A program made the translations under genes and the position numbers. The notes beneath the pieces were generated by a model. The model saw only the letters and a program-made list of their open reading frames with translations, ran no database searches and had not been told where the DNA came from. From Candidatus Peribacteria bacterium RIFCSPHIGHO2_02_FULL_51_15 (GTDB lineage Bacteria; Patescibacteriota; Gracilibacteria; Peribacterales; Peribacteraceae), in NCBI GenBank assembly GCA_001788965.1, contig MFXU01000047.1:1-40561 (forward strand): DNA of 40,561 nucleotides, in the 5' to 3' direction. Shown in pieces: positions 22,225-30,578 of this stretch (positions are counted from its first letter, which is position 1; the number at the start of each line of letters is the position of its first letter).

Positions 22225-24462
22225 ATGTCTTATGATGATCCGATACTCGGCCCGCTTAACGAATCGCAGAGAGAAGCGGTGCTGAAGATAAAAGGCCCAG
22301 CGCTGATACTCGCTGGAGCCGGCAGCGGAAAGACACGCACGCTGACCCATCGCATCGCTTACATGATCGAACAGGGCATACCACCCTGGCAGATATTGGC
22401 GGTTACTTTTACGAACAAAGCTGCCGCGGAGATGAAAGAACGCATTCGGACCCTGCTCAAAATCACCAACGTCGAGGGCACCGAACGCGAGCATCTGCCG
22501 GCAAGCGGGACTTTCCATTCCATTTGCGCCCGGATACTCCGCCGCGATATCGAAAATATCGGTCGAAACAGGAACTACGTGATTTACGATTCCGACGATC
22601 AGAAAAAGGTCATGCAGCATGTTTTGCGAAATATGAAGATCCCGCCGGAGGAGCTGAAGCCCCGGGCGGCCATGGCCCACCTCGGCCGGTTCAAATGCGA
22701 AGCTCTGAGTCCTCATGAAGTGAAAACCCAAGCCACGACTTACACTACCCGGCGTATGGCCGAAGTATATTCCGCTTACCAGCAGGAGCTGAAAACCGCC
22801 GACGCGCTGGATTTCGACGACTTGATACTCGAAACCATCCGGCTTTTCAAAGAATGTCCGAAAATTTTGGAAAGATACCAAATGACCTGGCGTTATCTGC
22901 ATGTCGACGAATATCAGGACACGAACCATGCGCAGTACCTTTTCATCAGCCTGCTGGCAGCAGGGCAGCGGAACCTGTGCGTCATCGGCGATCCGGATCA
23001 AGCGATCTACGCTTTCCGCGGCGCCGATATCCGGAACATCCTGGAGTTTCAAAAAGAATATCCGAATGCCGTTTCGGTGAAGCTGGAACGAAATTATCGT
23101 TCGACTCAGCAGATCCTGGATGCCGCCGACGCAATCATCGCGGCCAATCCGAACCGGCCACAGAAAAAGATGTGGACTGACCGGAAAGACGGGAAGCTGA
23201 TCACGCTGTCGGAAGTTTTGGATGAGCGGCGCGAGTCCGAGGAAGCGGTGAGAGGGGTGCTGGAACGGCAAAAAGACGGCGTGCCGCTGATCGAGCAGGC
23301 GATTTTGTACCGCACCAATGCCCAATCCCGCCTGCTTGAGGAAGCCTGCCTCCGGGCTTCGGTCCCCTACCGGATCTACGGCGGGGTGAAATTTTACGCC
23401 CGCCGCGAAGTGAAGGACGTAATCGCTTATCTGTATGTCCTCCTCAATCCGAACGACACGGTATCGCTTCTCAGAATCATAAACGTCCCTTCCCGGAAAA
23501 TCGGCGAAACGACTATCGGCCGGATGCAGAATTTTTGTAATGAACGAAGCCTGTCTCTGTGGCAGGCTCTCAGGCACATCGAAATGGTCGAAGGCCTTAG
23601 TGACCCGGTAAAGCAGCGGCTGATCGGTTTCGTGGAAATGATCGAAAGCCTGAAAAAGCTTTCGGAAACCGAAGTCGTAAGCGGTCTTGCGGCAAAACTG
23701 ATCGAAAAAACCGGACTCGAAAAACATCTGCGGGATGACACCGACGAAGGCGAGACGCGGTGGGAAAACGTGCTGGAGCTGCTCTCAGTGACCAAAAAAT
23801 ACGACTATCTCCAGCCGCCCGAATCACTTACCAGCTTCCTCGAAGAAGTCGCGTTGATTTCGGAAGTGGATGCCATGACCGAAACCCGTTCCGATTCGCT
23901 GACTCTCATGACACTGCATCTTTGCAAAGGACTGGAATTCAGCTCCGTTACGGTCGTCGGCTGCGAAGAGGGGCTGCTGCCGCACAGCGCGGGGCTTTTC
24001 GATCACAACCAACTGGAAGAAGAACGCCGCCTGCTTTACGTCGGCATGACCAGAGCGAAAGACCGTCTGACTCTGCTTCACACCATCCGCAGGACGCTGT
24101 GGGGGAAAACCGAAAGTAACCTCCGAAGCCGGTTTTTGGATGACCTGCCGCACGCAGTGATCGAAGTGAAAAGCGATACCCTAAACAGCAAGTTCGGCTG
24201 GCTCACCAGTTCTGTAGTCGCCGCAACGTCCCAACCCAAACCCCAGCCCCAACCCTATAACGACTTCAATCAGGACACTTCTGCTGAAGAATGGCTGCAG
24301 CCAATCGAGGAAGAGCTCATCGACGGAACGCGCATACTCCACCGGACTCTCGGCGAAGGCACGGTCCTAAAGCGCAGCGGCGACGTGGTGGAAGTGCTTT
24401 TCGACAATGGGAAAAAGAAACATCTGGCGCTGGGAATAGCACCGATAAAGATACTCAATTAA
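22225..24462 (+). CDS. pcrA: UvrD/PcrA-type DNA helicase
   Basis: 745-residue superfamily 1A 3'-5' helicase of repair and replication. Motifs in order: Q-motif LNESQREAV, Walker A LAGAGSGKTRTLTHR, motif Ia AVTFTNKAAAEMKERI, motif II VDEYQDTNHAQY, motif III GDPDQAIYAFRGAD, motif IV ERNYRSTQQIL, motif V LMTLHLCKGLEF, motif VI YVGMTRAKDRL. After a Pro/Gln linker (QPKPQPQPY) encoded by CCCAA-type repeats, the C-terminal segment HRTLGEGTVLKRSGDVVEV ... GKKKHLAL is the small beta domain of PcrA that binds RNA polymerase. TAAGAT at 22210-22215 precedes the ATG by nine bases. Confidence 0.95.
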   Translation: MSYDDPILGPLNESQREAVLKIKGPALILAGAGSGKTRTLTHRIAYMIEQGIPPWQILAVTFTNKAAAEMKERIRTLLKITNVEGTEREHLPASGTFHSICARILRRDIENIGRNRNYVIYDSDDQKKVMQHVLRNMKIPPEELKPRAAMAHLGRFKCEALSPHEVKTQATTYTTRRMAEVYSAYQQELKTADALDFDDLILETIRLFKECPKILERYQMTWRYLHVDEYQDTNHAQYLFISLLAAGQRNLCVIGDPDQAIYAFRGADIRNILEFQKEYPNAVSVKLERNYRSTQQILDAADAIIAANPNRPQKKMWTDRKDGKLITLSEVLDERRESEEAVRGVLERQKDGVPLIEQAILYRTNAQSRLLEEACLRASVPYRIYGGVKFYARREVKDVIAYLYVLLNPNDTVSLLRIINVPSRKIGETTIGRMQNFCNERSLSLWQALRHIEMVEGLSDPVKQRLIGFVEMIESLKKLSETEVVSGLAAKLIEKTGLEKHLRDDTDEGETRWENVLELLSVTKKYDYLQPPESLTSFLEEVALISEVDAMTETRSDSLTLMTLHLCKGLEFSSVTVVGCEEGLLPHSAGLFDHNQLEEERRLLYVGMTRAKDRLTLLHTIRRTLWGKTESNLRSRFLDDLPHAVIEVKSDTLNSKFGWLTSSVVAATSQPKPQPQPYNDFNQDTSAEEWLQPIEEELIDGTRILHRTLGEGTVLKRSGDVVEVLFDNGKKKHLALGIAPIKILN

Positions 24463-24563
24463 ATTGCTAAATTGTTAAATTGCTAAATTGTTCGCAAGCG
24501 GAACGCACGTTGTTGTGCGCTCGTCCACGAACATGGTGGTCATTCTAACAATTTAGCAATTTA
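24463..24563. repeat. TTAGCAAT-word inverted repeat
   Basis: AAATTGCTAAATTGTTAAATTGC on the left (in two overlapping words) and ACAATTTAGCAATTTAAT on the right, around GCAAGCGGAACGCACG and a GTCCACGAACATGGTGG stretch. The right arm runs into the stop codon of the convergent secreted-protein gene. Confidence 0.75.
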
Positions 24564-25745
24564 ATTTTGCCAATATGTCCCATCCGCTATCGGCGCTGGC
24601 AGCGAGACCCACTCGAATGTATTTGAGCCGTCCCACCAGCTTATCGCTCCGGAAGTCAAAATATCCCCGGCCTGGTTTATCGAAATCCGCAGGCTCGCGT
24701 TCTGCGTATTGTCGGGAATGAATACAGAGCCGTAAACCGTCAGTGTCCGCGGACCCTCATTTAGCTCTCCGAAACCGGCCGAAACCAGGCAGGTGATTTG
24801 CGATGCATTGGCCGTGCAGGACCTGCGGTCATCGCTTCCGTCGGCGCGCATATAAACATTGCTGAGCTCTATTCCTCCGGTCCGGCCGATATCAAAAACC
24901 ACTTGCTGGATCTGGATATGCGCGACCGGGTCCGATCTCCGTCCCTCGAAAGTGAAAGCGCCCAGCTTGCGGTCCTGTCCTGAGACAAGCGAATCCGTCG
25001 CGCTCAATGCGTTTGCGACTTTCGTTATCTCCGAGCGCGCAGTCAGGAAACTCGGGAAATTTTCAGTCGAGGATTTCGCGTATTTCTGGCTGGTCCATTC
25101 GCCGTTTCCCTCGACCAGCAGATTGCTCACCGCTATCACTTCATTGCTCAAAGCGCCCTGATCCCGAGAAAGCAGTTTCGGTCTCACATAAAAATGGAAA
25201 TCCTGACGCCGGGGCACGGTCAGCGCGCCGGCGGCCAGAGACAGCTTGTACTTGCGGTTCGTGGTATTTGACGGATCCATACGGGCATGGCCGAGCAAGC
25301 GGCGGTTTTCGTCGAATATCAGCAAATCGTCTATCACGTTCGTTTCGGCTGCCAGATTGACCGATATCGACGTGACAAAAAGCGCTTCATCATCCAGGAA
25401 TATTTTTGCCGCTGCGACCGTCGGCCCGGTTTCTCCGAGAAGAACGAATTGGGTGTGAACGGTCGTGTCATCGAGAGTGTCGACAGAGAAAGAAGAAACC
25501 GAGGATGCCGAAGAAACCGACGAAGAGGTTTTAGATTGAGTTGAGGCCGTGCTTGCAGCCCCCGGTAGCGCGCAATTGGCTTTCCTCCCGGCACGGATAA
25601 GCCGCTTGGCCCGGCGTATCGAAGCCCTGGATTCACACTGTTTCAAAGCCTTGTTTTGGGCTGTGAAATACGTGCTTTCCTTTGCCCAAGCTATCTGGGA
25701 AGCAAGCAAAGCACCGATAACGATCAAGGGCACGAGTAAACGCAC
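24561..25745 (-). CDS. Secreted protein of unknown function
   Basis: 394 residues from a GTG start. An N-terminal signal peptide is clear: basic start, hydrophobic VPLIVIGALLASQIAWA, then a likely cut after AWA. A short Cys-containing helix, a Ser/Thr-rich linker (SSSVSSASSVSSFSVD, about 75-92) and a beta-rich body follow, including VLLGETGPTVAAAKIFLDDEALFVTSISVN, in two parts, and DFHFYVRPKLLSRDQGALSN. The body resembles surface beta-sandwich repeats common in Patescibacteria. Two Cys near the C-terminus (RRSCTANASQITCLV) may form a disulfide. TATCAT lies six bases before the GTG. Confidence 0.75.
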   Translation of the reverse strand: MRLLVPLIVIGALLASQIAWAKESTYFTAQNKALKQCESRASIRRAKRLIRAGRKANCALPGAASTASTQSKTSSSVSSASSVSSFSVDTLDDTTVHTQFVLLGETGPTVAAAKIFLDDEALFVTSISVNLAAETNVIDDLLIFDENRRLLGHARMDPSNTTNRKYKLSLAAGALTVPRRQDFHFYVRPKLLSRDQGALSNEVIAVSNLLVEGNGEWTSQKYAKSSTENFPSFLTARSEITKVANALSATDSLVSGQDRKLGAFTFEGRRSDPVAHIQIQQVVFDIGRTGGIELSNVYMRADGSDDRRSCTANASQITCLVSAGFGELNEGPRTLTVYGSVFIPDNTQNASLRISINQAGDILTSGAISWWDGSNTFEWVSLPAPIADGTYWQN

Positions 25746-25782
25746 TTCAACATGATAGGAGAATCAAACAGTAGGAAGCAAG

Positions 25783-25891
25783 AATAAGGTAAGGAAGGTA
25801 ATGGAGGTAAGGAAGGTAAGGCAGGTGACGAAACAAAAGAAAAACGAGGCACCTTCCTTACTTCCCTTACTTTCCTTACCTACCTTACCTT
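25783..25891. repeat. Inverted nonamer array (GGTAAGGAA / TTCCTTACC)
   Basis: GGTAAGGAAGGTAATGGAGG and further units on the left, CACCTTCCTTACTTCCCTTAC and more on the right, about 30 bases apart. The hairpin sits between the divergent secreted-protein gene and rsmA. Confidence 0.85.
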
Positions 25892-25916
25892 TTGTCGCAT
25901 GAGGCATAATATCCCC

Positions 25917-26780
25917 ATGCTCCGGCAAGAAGTCACTGATTTTCTCAGACTCCATAAGATCCGCCTGGACACTCGCTCCGGTCAGCATTTTCTGGTAGAT
26001 GAAGAAGCGTTAACCGAAATCGTCGAGGTCGCGCGCCTGAAGCCGAATGACAACGTGGTAGAGATCGGCCCGGGTATCGGAATACTCACACGTGAACTGA
26101 TCAAGCATGTCACCCATGTAACCGCGGTCGAAATCGACGAACGTTTCATCAAATTACTGAATACTTTCATAACCAAAAACCCGCCTTCGCCTGAAGGTTT
26201 CGGACGGGCAGGCCAGCAACAAAAAACCAAAAAACTTACAATAGTTCATGGTAATGCCCTCCAGGCTTCCCTGCCGCTTAAACCTTACAAAGTCGTCGCC
26301 AACATCCCGTATTACATCACCTCTCCCCTGCTGCATCATCTGCTTCTGGAAAGCGCAAAACTTCCGGAAACGCTCACGCTGCTTATCCAGCGGGAAGTCG
26401 CCGAAAATATCTGTGCTCCGGGCAGCTCGGGGATACTGGCGGTGCTCGTTAAGCTTTTCGGGACACCGGCACTCATACGGATCGTCCCGAAAGATGCATT
26501 TCTTCCACCACCGGAAGTGGACTCCGCTATTCTTCATATCGATTGTTCCAGGCCAAAAATCACGGATGCCAAAACCGCAAAACAAATTTTGGGACATGCC
26601 AAGCTGGCTTTTTCAAAACGCCGGAAAATGCTCGGCAATTCAATCGGCAAAACGCCCGGCGGTATGGAGGCACTGAGAAAGGCCGCCATAGATCCGATCC
26701 GCCGGCCGGAAACACTGGAAATAGAAGAATGGATCAAATTCAACAATATTTTTAAGCAGATAAAAACTCCGAAATTATGA
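25917..26780 (+). CDS. rsmA: 16S rRNA dimethyladenosine transferase RsmA (KsgA) with in-frame insertion
   Basis: 287 residues. Dimethylates the two adjacent adenines near the 3' end of 16S rRNA. Seen: DTRSGQHFLVD, SAM loop VVEIGPGIGILTREL, acidic VEIDERF, and the catalytic NIPYYITSPLL. Between KLLNTFITKN and KKLTIVHGNAL there are about 15 residues (PPSPEGFGRAGQQQK) absent from the family; the DNA (26181-26221) shares a palindromic core with the valS insertion. An in-frame ATG at 25899 exists, but CATAAT at 25905-25910 lies six bases before 25917, so the later start is preferred. The stop overlaps comEC by ATGA. Confidence 0.93.
   Translation: MLRQEVTDFLRLHKIRLDTRSGQHFLVDEEALTEIVEVARLKPNDNVVEIGPGIGILTRELIKHVTHVTAVEIDERFIKLLNTFITKNPPSPEGFGRAGQQQKTKKLTIVHGNALQASLPLKPYKVVANIPYYITSPLLHHLLLESAKLPETLTLLIQREVAENICAPGSSGILAVLVKLFGTPALIRIVPKDAFLPPPEVDSAILHIDCSRPKITDAKTAKQILGHAKLAFSKRRKMLGNSIGKTPGGMEALRKAAIDPIRRPETLEIEEWIKFNNIFKQIKTPKL
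26181..26221. repeat. In-frame palindromic insertion inside rsmA
   Basis: CCGCCTTCGCCTGAAGG-TTTCGGACGG: GCCTTCGCC/GAAGGTTTCGG core, shared in reverse complement with 13292-13320 inside valS. Length is a multiple of three at the protein level. Confidence 0.65.
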
Positions 26781-28192
26781 AAATATCACGGCTAACTTAC
26801 GGCTTTTTGATTTCCTTTGTCATCGCCGTTTTTCTGCTTCAGTGGTGGCAAAGTCCGCATTCAGTCGCCAATCTGTGGTTTTCGATTTCCGGCGCGGGAA
26901 TATGCTCGGTGGTCATGATTTTTTTCCGCCGCAGAGAGATCGGCTTCCTGTCGCTCGCCATCTGCGCCGGCGTCTCGGCGGCCTTCATCGCGGTGATTCA
27001 CTCGGCTCACGTGACAACGAATCGGGACATCGAATCTTTTGCCGACGGGAAAAAAATGACGCTGCTCGGCCGCGTCGCGGATATGCCCGACCGCCGGCCG
27101 GATGTGACGAAATACAAAATCCAGGTCACTGCCATAACCCGCGGCAAAGTAAAAAAAGAAGTAACCGGCAATGTTTTGGTAAACGACAAAAACGGTTGGC
27201 CGAGGTATCGGTACGGTGACCAGGTCAAAGTCAGCGGAACACTCGAACCGCCGGGCAAAATAGAGGATTTCGACTATGGCGCTTACTTGAGCCTCAGCGA
27301 CATCTACGCCATAGTGCCCTGGGGCCGGATCGAAGCGGTTCCCGCAGCTGCAAAGACCGGAACAATTTCAAAAATATTTTCAGCTCTCTTCGGTTTGCGC
27401 GAAACCGCCGAAGGCTGGATAAACCGCGTGCAAACCGAGCCGCATGCCTCGCTGCTCTCAGGATTGCTCACCGGATCGCGCCGCGGCATACCGGAAAATC
27501 TGACGGCATCTTTTCGCACCGCCGGGCTGTCTCACATCGTGGCCATCAGCGGTTACAACGTGACGATAATACTGGCTCTCCTTTCCGGGCTTCTCTTTTG
27601 GCTGCCGATAAAAGCGCGGTTTCCCTTTCTTCTGATAGGCATCGTCGCCTTCACGATTTTCGTCGGCGCCGGATCGACCGTCGTCCGCGCGGCGATAATG
27701 GGCATACTGGGTTTGGCCGCTCTTGAGTCCGGCCGCCTTCCTGCCATGCGGTTAAGCATTCTCTGGACCGCGTTTTTCATGCTCATCTTCCGTCCGGCAT
27801 TCATCTGGGACGACGCGGGTTTTCAGCTTTCATTCCTGGCCGTCATCGGCATCGCCGGGCTCGGCGCGCCGTTAAAAAAAATATTGAACCGTGTGCCGGA
27901 ATCTTTCGGCCTCAGGAAAGCGCTGGTAGCCACTCTCGCCGCGCAGATCGCCACTCTTCCGCTCACAGTTTTTCTCTTCAGGCAGATTTCACTCGTCGCG
28001 CCGTTTTCAAATATCATCGTTGCTCCGCTGATCCCGGCCGCGATGCTGCTCGGCTTCATCGGCGCGATACTGGGCGCCGTCTACTGGCCGCTTGGTTTGG
28101 CCGTAAGCTATCCGGCTTGGGCGTTTCTGGAAATCATCATCAAAATCGCAACCTGGAGCGCAGCGATTCCGTGGGCAGCGATTAAATTTTAA
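26777..28192 (+). CDS. comEC: ComEC-type DNA uptake channel, no metallohydrolase domain
   Basis: 471-residue polytopic membrane protein. An N-terminal pair of helices and an OB-like extracellular domain (GRVADMPDRRPDV ... YGDQVKVSGTLEPP, about 95-165) precede the competence domain with LSHIVAISGYNVTIILALL, VGAGSTVVRAAIMG and DDAGFQLSFLAVIGI, all ComEC/Rec2 hallmarks. About ten helices. The C-terminal beta-lactamase-like hydrolase of long ComEC proteins (about 750 residues) is missing, as is common in Patescibacteria. ATGA overlap with rsmA implies coupled translation. Probable role: passage of single-stranded DNA across the membrane. Confidence 0.92.
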   Translation: MKISRLTYGFLISFVIAVFLLQWWQSPHSVANLWFSISGAGICSVVMIFFRRREIGFLSLAICAGVSAAFIAVIHSAHVTTNRDIESFADGKKMTLLGRVADMPDRRPDVTKYKIQVTAITRGKVKKEVTGNVLVNDKNGWPRYRYGDQVKVSGTLEPPGKIEDFDYGAYLSLSDIYAIVPWGRIEAVPAAAKTGTISKIFSALFGLRETAEGWINRVQTEPHASLLSGLLTGSRRGIPENLTASFRTAGLSHIVAISGYNVTIILALLSGLLFWLPIKARFPFLLIGIVAFTIFVGAGSTVVRAAIMGILGLAALESGRLPAMRLSILWTAFFMLIFRPAFIWDDAGFQLSFLAVIGIAGLGAPLKKILNRVPESFGLRKALVATLAAQIATLPLTVFLFRQISLVAPFSNIIVAPLIPAAMLLGFIGAILGAVYWPLGLAVSYPAWAFLEIIIKIATWSAAIPWAAIKF

Positions 28193-28357
28193 AAGGTAAG
28201 GTAAGTAATGGAGGTAAGGAAGGTAAGGAAGGTGACGGAACAAAGGAAAACGAGATACTTTCCTTACTTTCCTTACTTTCCTTACTTTCCTTACTTTCCT
28301 TACTTTCCTTACTTTCCTTACCTTCCTTACCTTCCTTACTTTCCTTACTTTCCTTCC
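28193..28357. repeat. Long inverted nonamer array, (CTTTCCTTA)n
   Basis: GGTAAGGTAAGTAATGGAGG words on the left, then about ten tandem CTTTCCTTA or CTTACCTTC units on the right. The right end encodes the last residues and the TAA stop of the methyltransferase on the minus strand, so convergent genes meet inside the array. Confidence 0.9.
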
Positions 28358-28929
28358 CTAATTATTTTTTGCTTTTCCCAAACATACCGATACACCTTTG
28401 TATTCCTCCCCATCCAATGCGGAACTTTTCTGGTTTCCACGGGCGTAATGCCCGGGATTTTGAAGGCATGGCTCACGATTTTCGTGCCGGGGCGCAGCTC
28501 CGATTGAAATTTTTCTCCGAGTCTTGCCATCGCCTGAGGGGAAAGATACGCGAATATCACCGAGAACTCCGACAAATCCTGCTTGTAAAAATTTTTGAGC
28601 TTCATCTCGACATCGGTTTTCGAGAGCCACACCCGCAGCCTGGCGAGCAACCATACGCCCAAAGCCCCTTCGTATCCGACAGCCGTGACTCCCGGCCGCG
28701 CTTTCTTCGCCATTATCAAAACCCGCCCGTCCCCCGCCCCGAGATCGGCGATCCTGTCACCCGGCTTGAGTCCGGCCATCTCGATCATCGCTCTTGCGAC
28801 CACCCTGGGCGTCGGCACAAAAGGCACGAGCCACTTCAGCTGCGCAACCACCGAGGTCATAAACAAGCCGAAAAAGATCAGTACCAGCGCCAACAAGGCC
28901 AGTGCGACAACCAATGCGAAGGTTTGCAT
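28345..28929 (-). CDS. Membrane-anchored SAM-dependent methyltransferase, FAM173-like
   Basis: 194 residues. An N-terminal transmembrane helix (ALVVALALLALVLIFFGLF, 5-24) is followed by PFVPTPRVVARAMIEMAGL and the class I SAM-binding loop IADLGAGDGRVLIMA. The arrangement PFVPTP ... DLGAGDGR ... GYEG is that of the FAM173/ATPSC-KMT group of lysine methyltransferases, whose eukaryotic members modify the ATP synthase c-subunit; the bacterial substrate is unknown. The C-terminal residues REGK and stop are encoded by the CTTTCCTTA array. Convergent with comEC. Confidence 0.82.
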   Translation of the reverse strand: MQTFALVVALALLALVLIFFGLFMTSVVAQLKWLVPFVPTPRVVARAMIEMAGLKPGDRIADLGAGDGRVLIMAKKARPGVTAVGYEGALGVWLLARLRVWLSKTDVEMKLKNFYKQDLSEFSVIFAYLSPQAMARLGEKFQSELRPGTKIVSHAFKIPGITPVETRKVPHWMGRNTKVYRYVWEKQKIIREGK

Positions 28930-28955
28930 TTGGATAACTATAGCGGACTTAAAAT

Positions 28956-29062
28956 GTAAAATTTAAAATGTACAATGTACAATGGGTTTAGGTTTCACAG
29001 ATTAAAAAGTTGGTGACTAAAAAACCTTATCATTTTACATTTTACATTCTACATTATACATT
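28956..29062. repeat. ACATTTTACATT-word inverted repeat
   Basis: AAATGTAAAATTTAAAATG and ACAATGTACAATGGG on the left, CATTTTACATTTTACATTC and TACATTATACATTC on the right. It precedes tRNA-Glu by about 20 bases. Confidence 0.75.
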
Positions 29063-29080
29063 CGCGCCGCAGCGCGACGT

Positions 29081-29155
29081 GGCCCCATCGTCTAACGGTT
29101 AGGACAACGGGTTTTCAATCCGTTAATCGGAGTTCGATTCTCCGTGGGGCTGCCA
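29081..29155 (+). tRNA. tRNA-Glu (anticodon TTC)
   Basis: 75 bases including an encoded CCA. Acceptor GGCCCCA pairs with TGGGGCT, D-arm GTCTAACGGTTAGGAC, anticodon loop TTTTCAA in an ACGGG/TCCGT stem, T-arm CGGAG-TTCGATT-CTCCG. The anticodon TTC reads GAA/GAG. Confidence 0.96.
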
Positions 29156-29158
29156 CTC

Positions 29159-29275
29159 GATTCGCCTCGTTCACTTCGTTCACGAGGCTCACTCGTGGTC
29201 TTCGACCAACTTCCAGCAAATCGAGTGCCTCGAGCGAAATCCGAACGAAGTGAGGATGAGCCGAGAGGCTGCGTA
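29159..29275. repeat. Hairpins after tRNA-Glu
   Basis: GCCTCGT-TCACTTCGTTC-ACGAGGC (about 29165-29189) and further CGAGTG, CCTCGAG and GAACGAAGTGAGG pieces. It probably includes the tRNA transcript's terminator-like stem, although no T run follows. Confidence 0.5.
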
Positions 29276-29309
29276 AGTCTCAAATTTTATTGAGCGATAC
29301 AATCATTCT

Positions 29310-29576
29310 ATGCCTCAGTACTTTTATATCGCTCGTTGTTCCGATGGATCACTCTACGTCGGTTCATGCAATAACTTGCAAGAACGCGAGGATCGGCATA
29401 ACGAAGGAAAAGGAGCTAAGTACACAAAGGATCGTCGCCCGATCAAGATTATCTATTCGGAAAAATTTTCAACGTTACTAGAAGCTAGGAGACGAGAGTT
29501 ACAAGTAAAGAAATGGAGCAGGGCAAAGAAGGAAAATCTTGTTGAGGGAAAACATCCGACGAAAATTACGTACTAG
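29310..29576 (+). CDS. GIY-YIG domain protein, UPF0213/YhbQ-like
   Basis: 88 residues, essentially a single GIY-YIG domain: FYIARCSDGSLYVGSCNNLQ holds the YI and YVG pair, followed by the conserved Arg in REDRHNEG, AKYTKDRRPIKIIY and EARRRELQVKKW with the catalytic-type Glu. Small members act as structure-specific nucleases or have unknown roles. The gene lies 155 bases after tRNA-Glu. TACAAT at 29298-29303 is six bases before the ATG, so the mRNA is probably leaderless. It overlaps the convergent next gene by 11 bases, and that gene also has a GIY-YIG domain. Confidence 0.88.
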   Translation: MPQYFYIARCSDGSLYVGSCNNLQEREDRHNEGKGAKYTKDRRPIKIIYSEKFSTLLEARRRELQVKKWSRAKKENLVEGKHPTKITY

Positions 29577-30417
29577 CATCAAATCGCTCATTCTCGTGCA
29601 ACGTTTTGCCTTGTTCATCTTTCCATTCATGCCAGCCATTAGCTGCTCTCGCTAAGACCATAACAGCAGCAGGTGAAGGCATGGGGAATTTATAATCACG
29701 AGTGAAACGATAGGAGTTTGCATTGGCTTCTTCAAGAACTCCATCAGCAATCATCTTTTCTCTAATGGGTTTTTCCCTATCTACTGATGGCGTCCATTCT
29801 TTTCGTGTTAAGGATCCTTTTAATACAACAAAACCTTCTTCAGTATAAATTCCTTTTGCCGCAGCGAATGGTCCTTTGCAGAAGTATTTCTTCTGCTTTT
29901 TGTTTTTACTCAGCAACGTCAAAATTGGGAAGCCAAGTGAAGGCAAAAGAATTTGAATATCTGAGAGAAATTGCATGCAGGTAATATTGTCGGACGTGGG
30001 TAGTTTCTGAGTTTGTGGGGCATTACCATTGTGAAGGTGGGTTCTGCCAGATGTCTTTGCCAAACGACAAAGACAGCTTTCCAAGAGCTTTGCATGACTT
30101 TTGTGAAGGCTCCCGTCGGAGGTTACGAAGCATACGGCGTAGTTCCAAAAATCCTTTTCGGCATCAGACACATGGCGACTAACTCTATCTAAAACGTTCT
30201 GGGCTTCGCCTATGTAGACATTGAATAAGCCCTCTTCATTCTGTTCGCCAATGAGAAAATAGACTCCCGAGTGCTGTAATTCATTCATGCTATTAGCTGC
30301 CACTTTCCAAAGCGCTCGCGGCACTACAAACGCTCTTAAGCTCTTGCTTGGAATTTCAGCCGTGCGGATCCCTAGTGGATTATCATCCGGAATGATTAAG
30401 TGTATGAGGGTTGCCAT
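29566..30417 (-). CDS. GIY-YIG nuclease with C-terminal DUF4357
   Basis: 283 residues. An N-terminal GIY-YIG domain (SGVYFLIGEQNEEG ... NVYIGEAQNVLDRVSRH, about residues 49-82, then FWNYAVCFVTSDGSLHKSH) is followed by a middle Lys-rich segment and the DUF4357 domain (VLKGSLTRKEWTPS, MIADGVLEE, YRFTRDYKFPMPSPAAVMV). This architecture occurs near restriction and other defence genes, but none lie here. The gene is visibly more AT-rich than flanking genes, which with the tRNA nearby suggests acquisition by transfer. TATGAT lies eight bases before the ATG. Confidence 0.85.
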   Translation of the reverse strand: MATLIHLIIPDDNPLGIRTAEIPSKSLRAFVVPRALWKVAANSMNELQHSGVYFLIGEQNEEGLFNVYIGEAQNVLDRVSRHVSDAEKDFWNYAVCFVTSDGSLHKSHAKLLESCLCRLAKTSGRTHLHNGNAPQTQKLPTSDNITCMQFLSDIQILLPSLGFPILTLLSKNKKQKKYFCKGPFAAAKGIYTEEGFVVLKGSLTRKEWTPSVDREKPIREKMIADGVLEEANANSYRFTRDYKFPMPSPAAVMVLARAANGWHEWKDEQGKTLHENERFDAST

Positions 30418-30578
30418 GCGATTGGATCATACGCCCAATGTCCTTGAATGACAGACTCAAGGTTTGGATCAAGCTTTAGCGACAGTTGCGATATTTTTCA
30501 GCGCTTCAAACCATCCCACCATCACTTCCCAAACGTTTGCACCGTTGCCACCAAGGGCTGCCAGCTCAAATTTAAGCC

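Noticed and set aside
21997-23727. 576-residue open frame on the minus strand opposite pcrA
   Set aside because: It lies entirely antisense to a helicase with every motif intact, has a His/Phe/Arg-biased composition typical of a shadow frame, and matches no family.
24516-24540. Third LexA-type operator near the pcrA 3' end (GTCCACGAACATGGTGG)
   Set aside because: Only one half-site fits, spacing is wrong, and it lies between two convergent gene ends rather than in a promoter.
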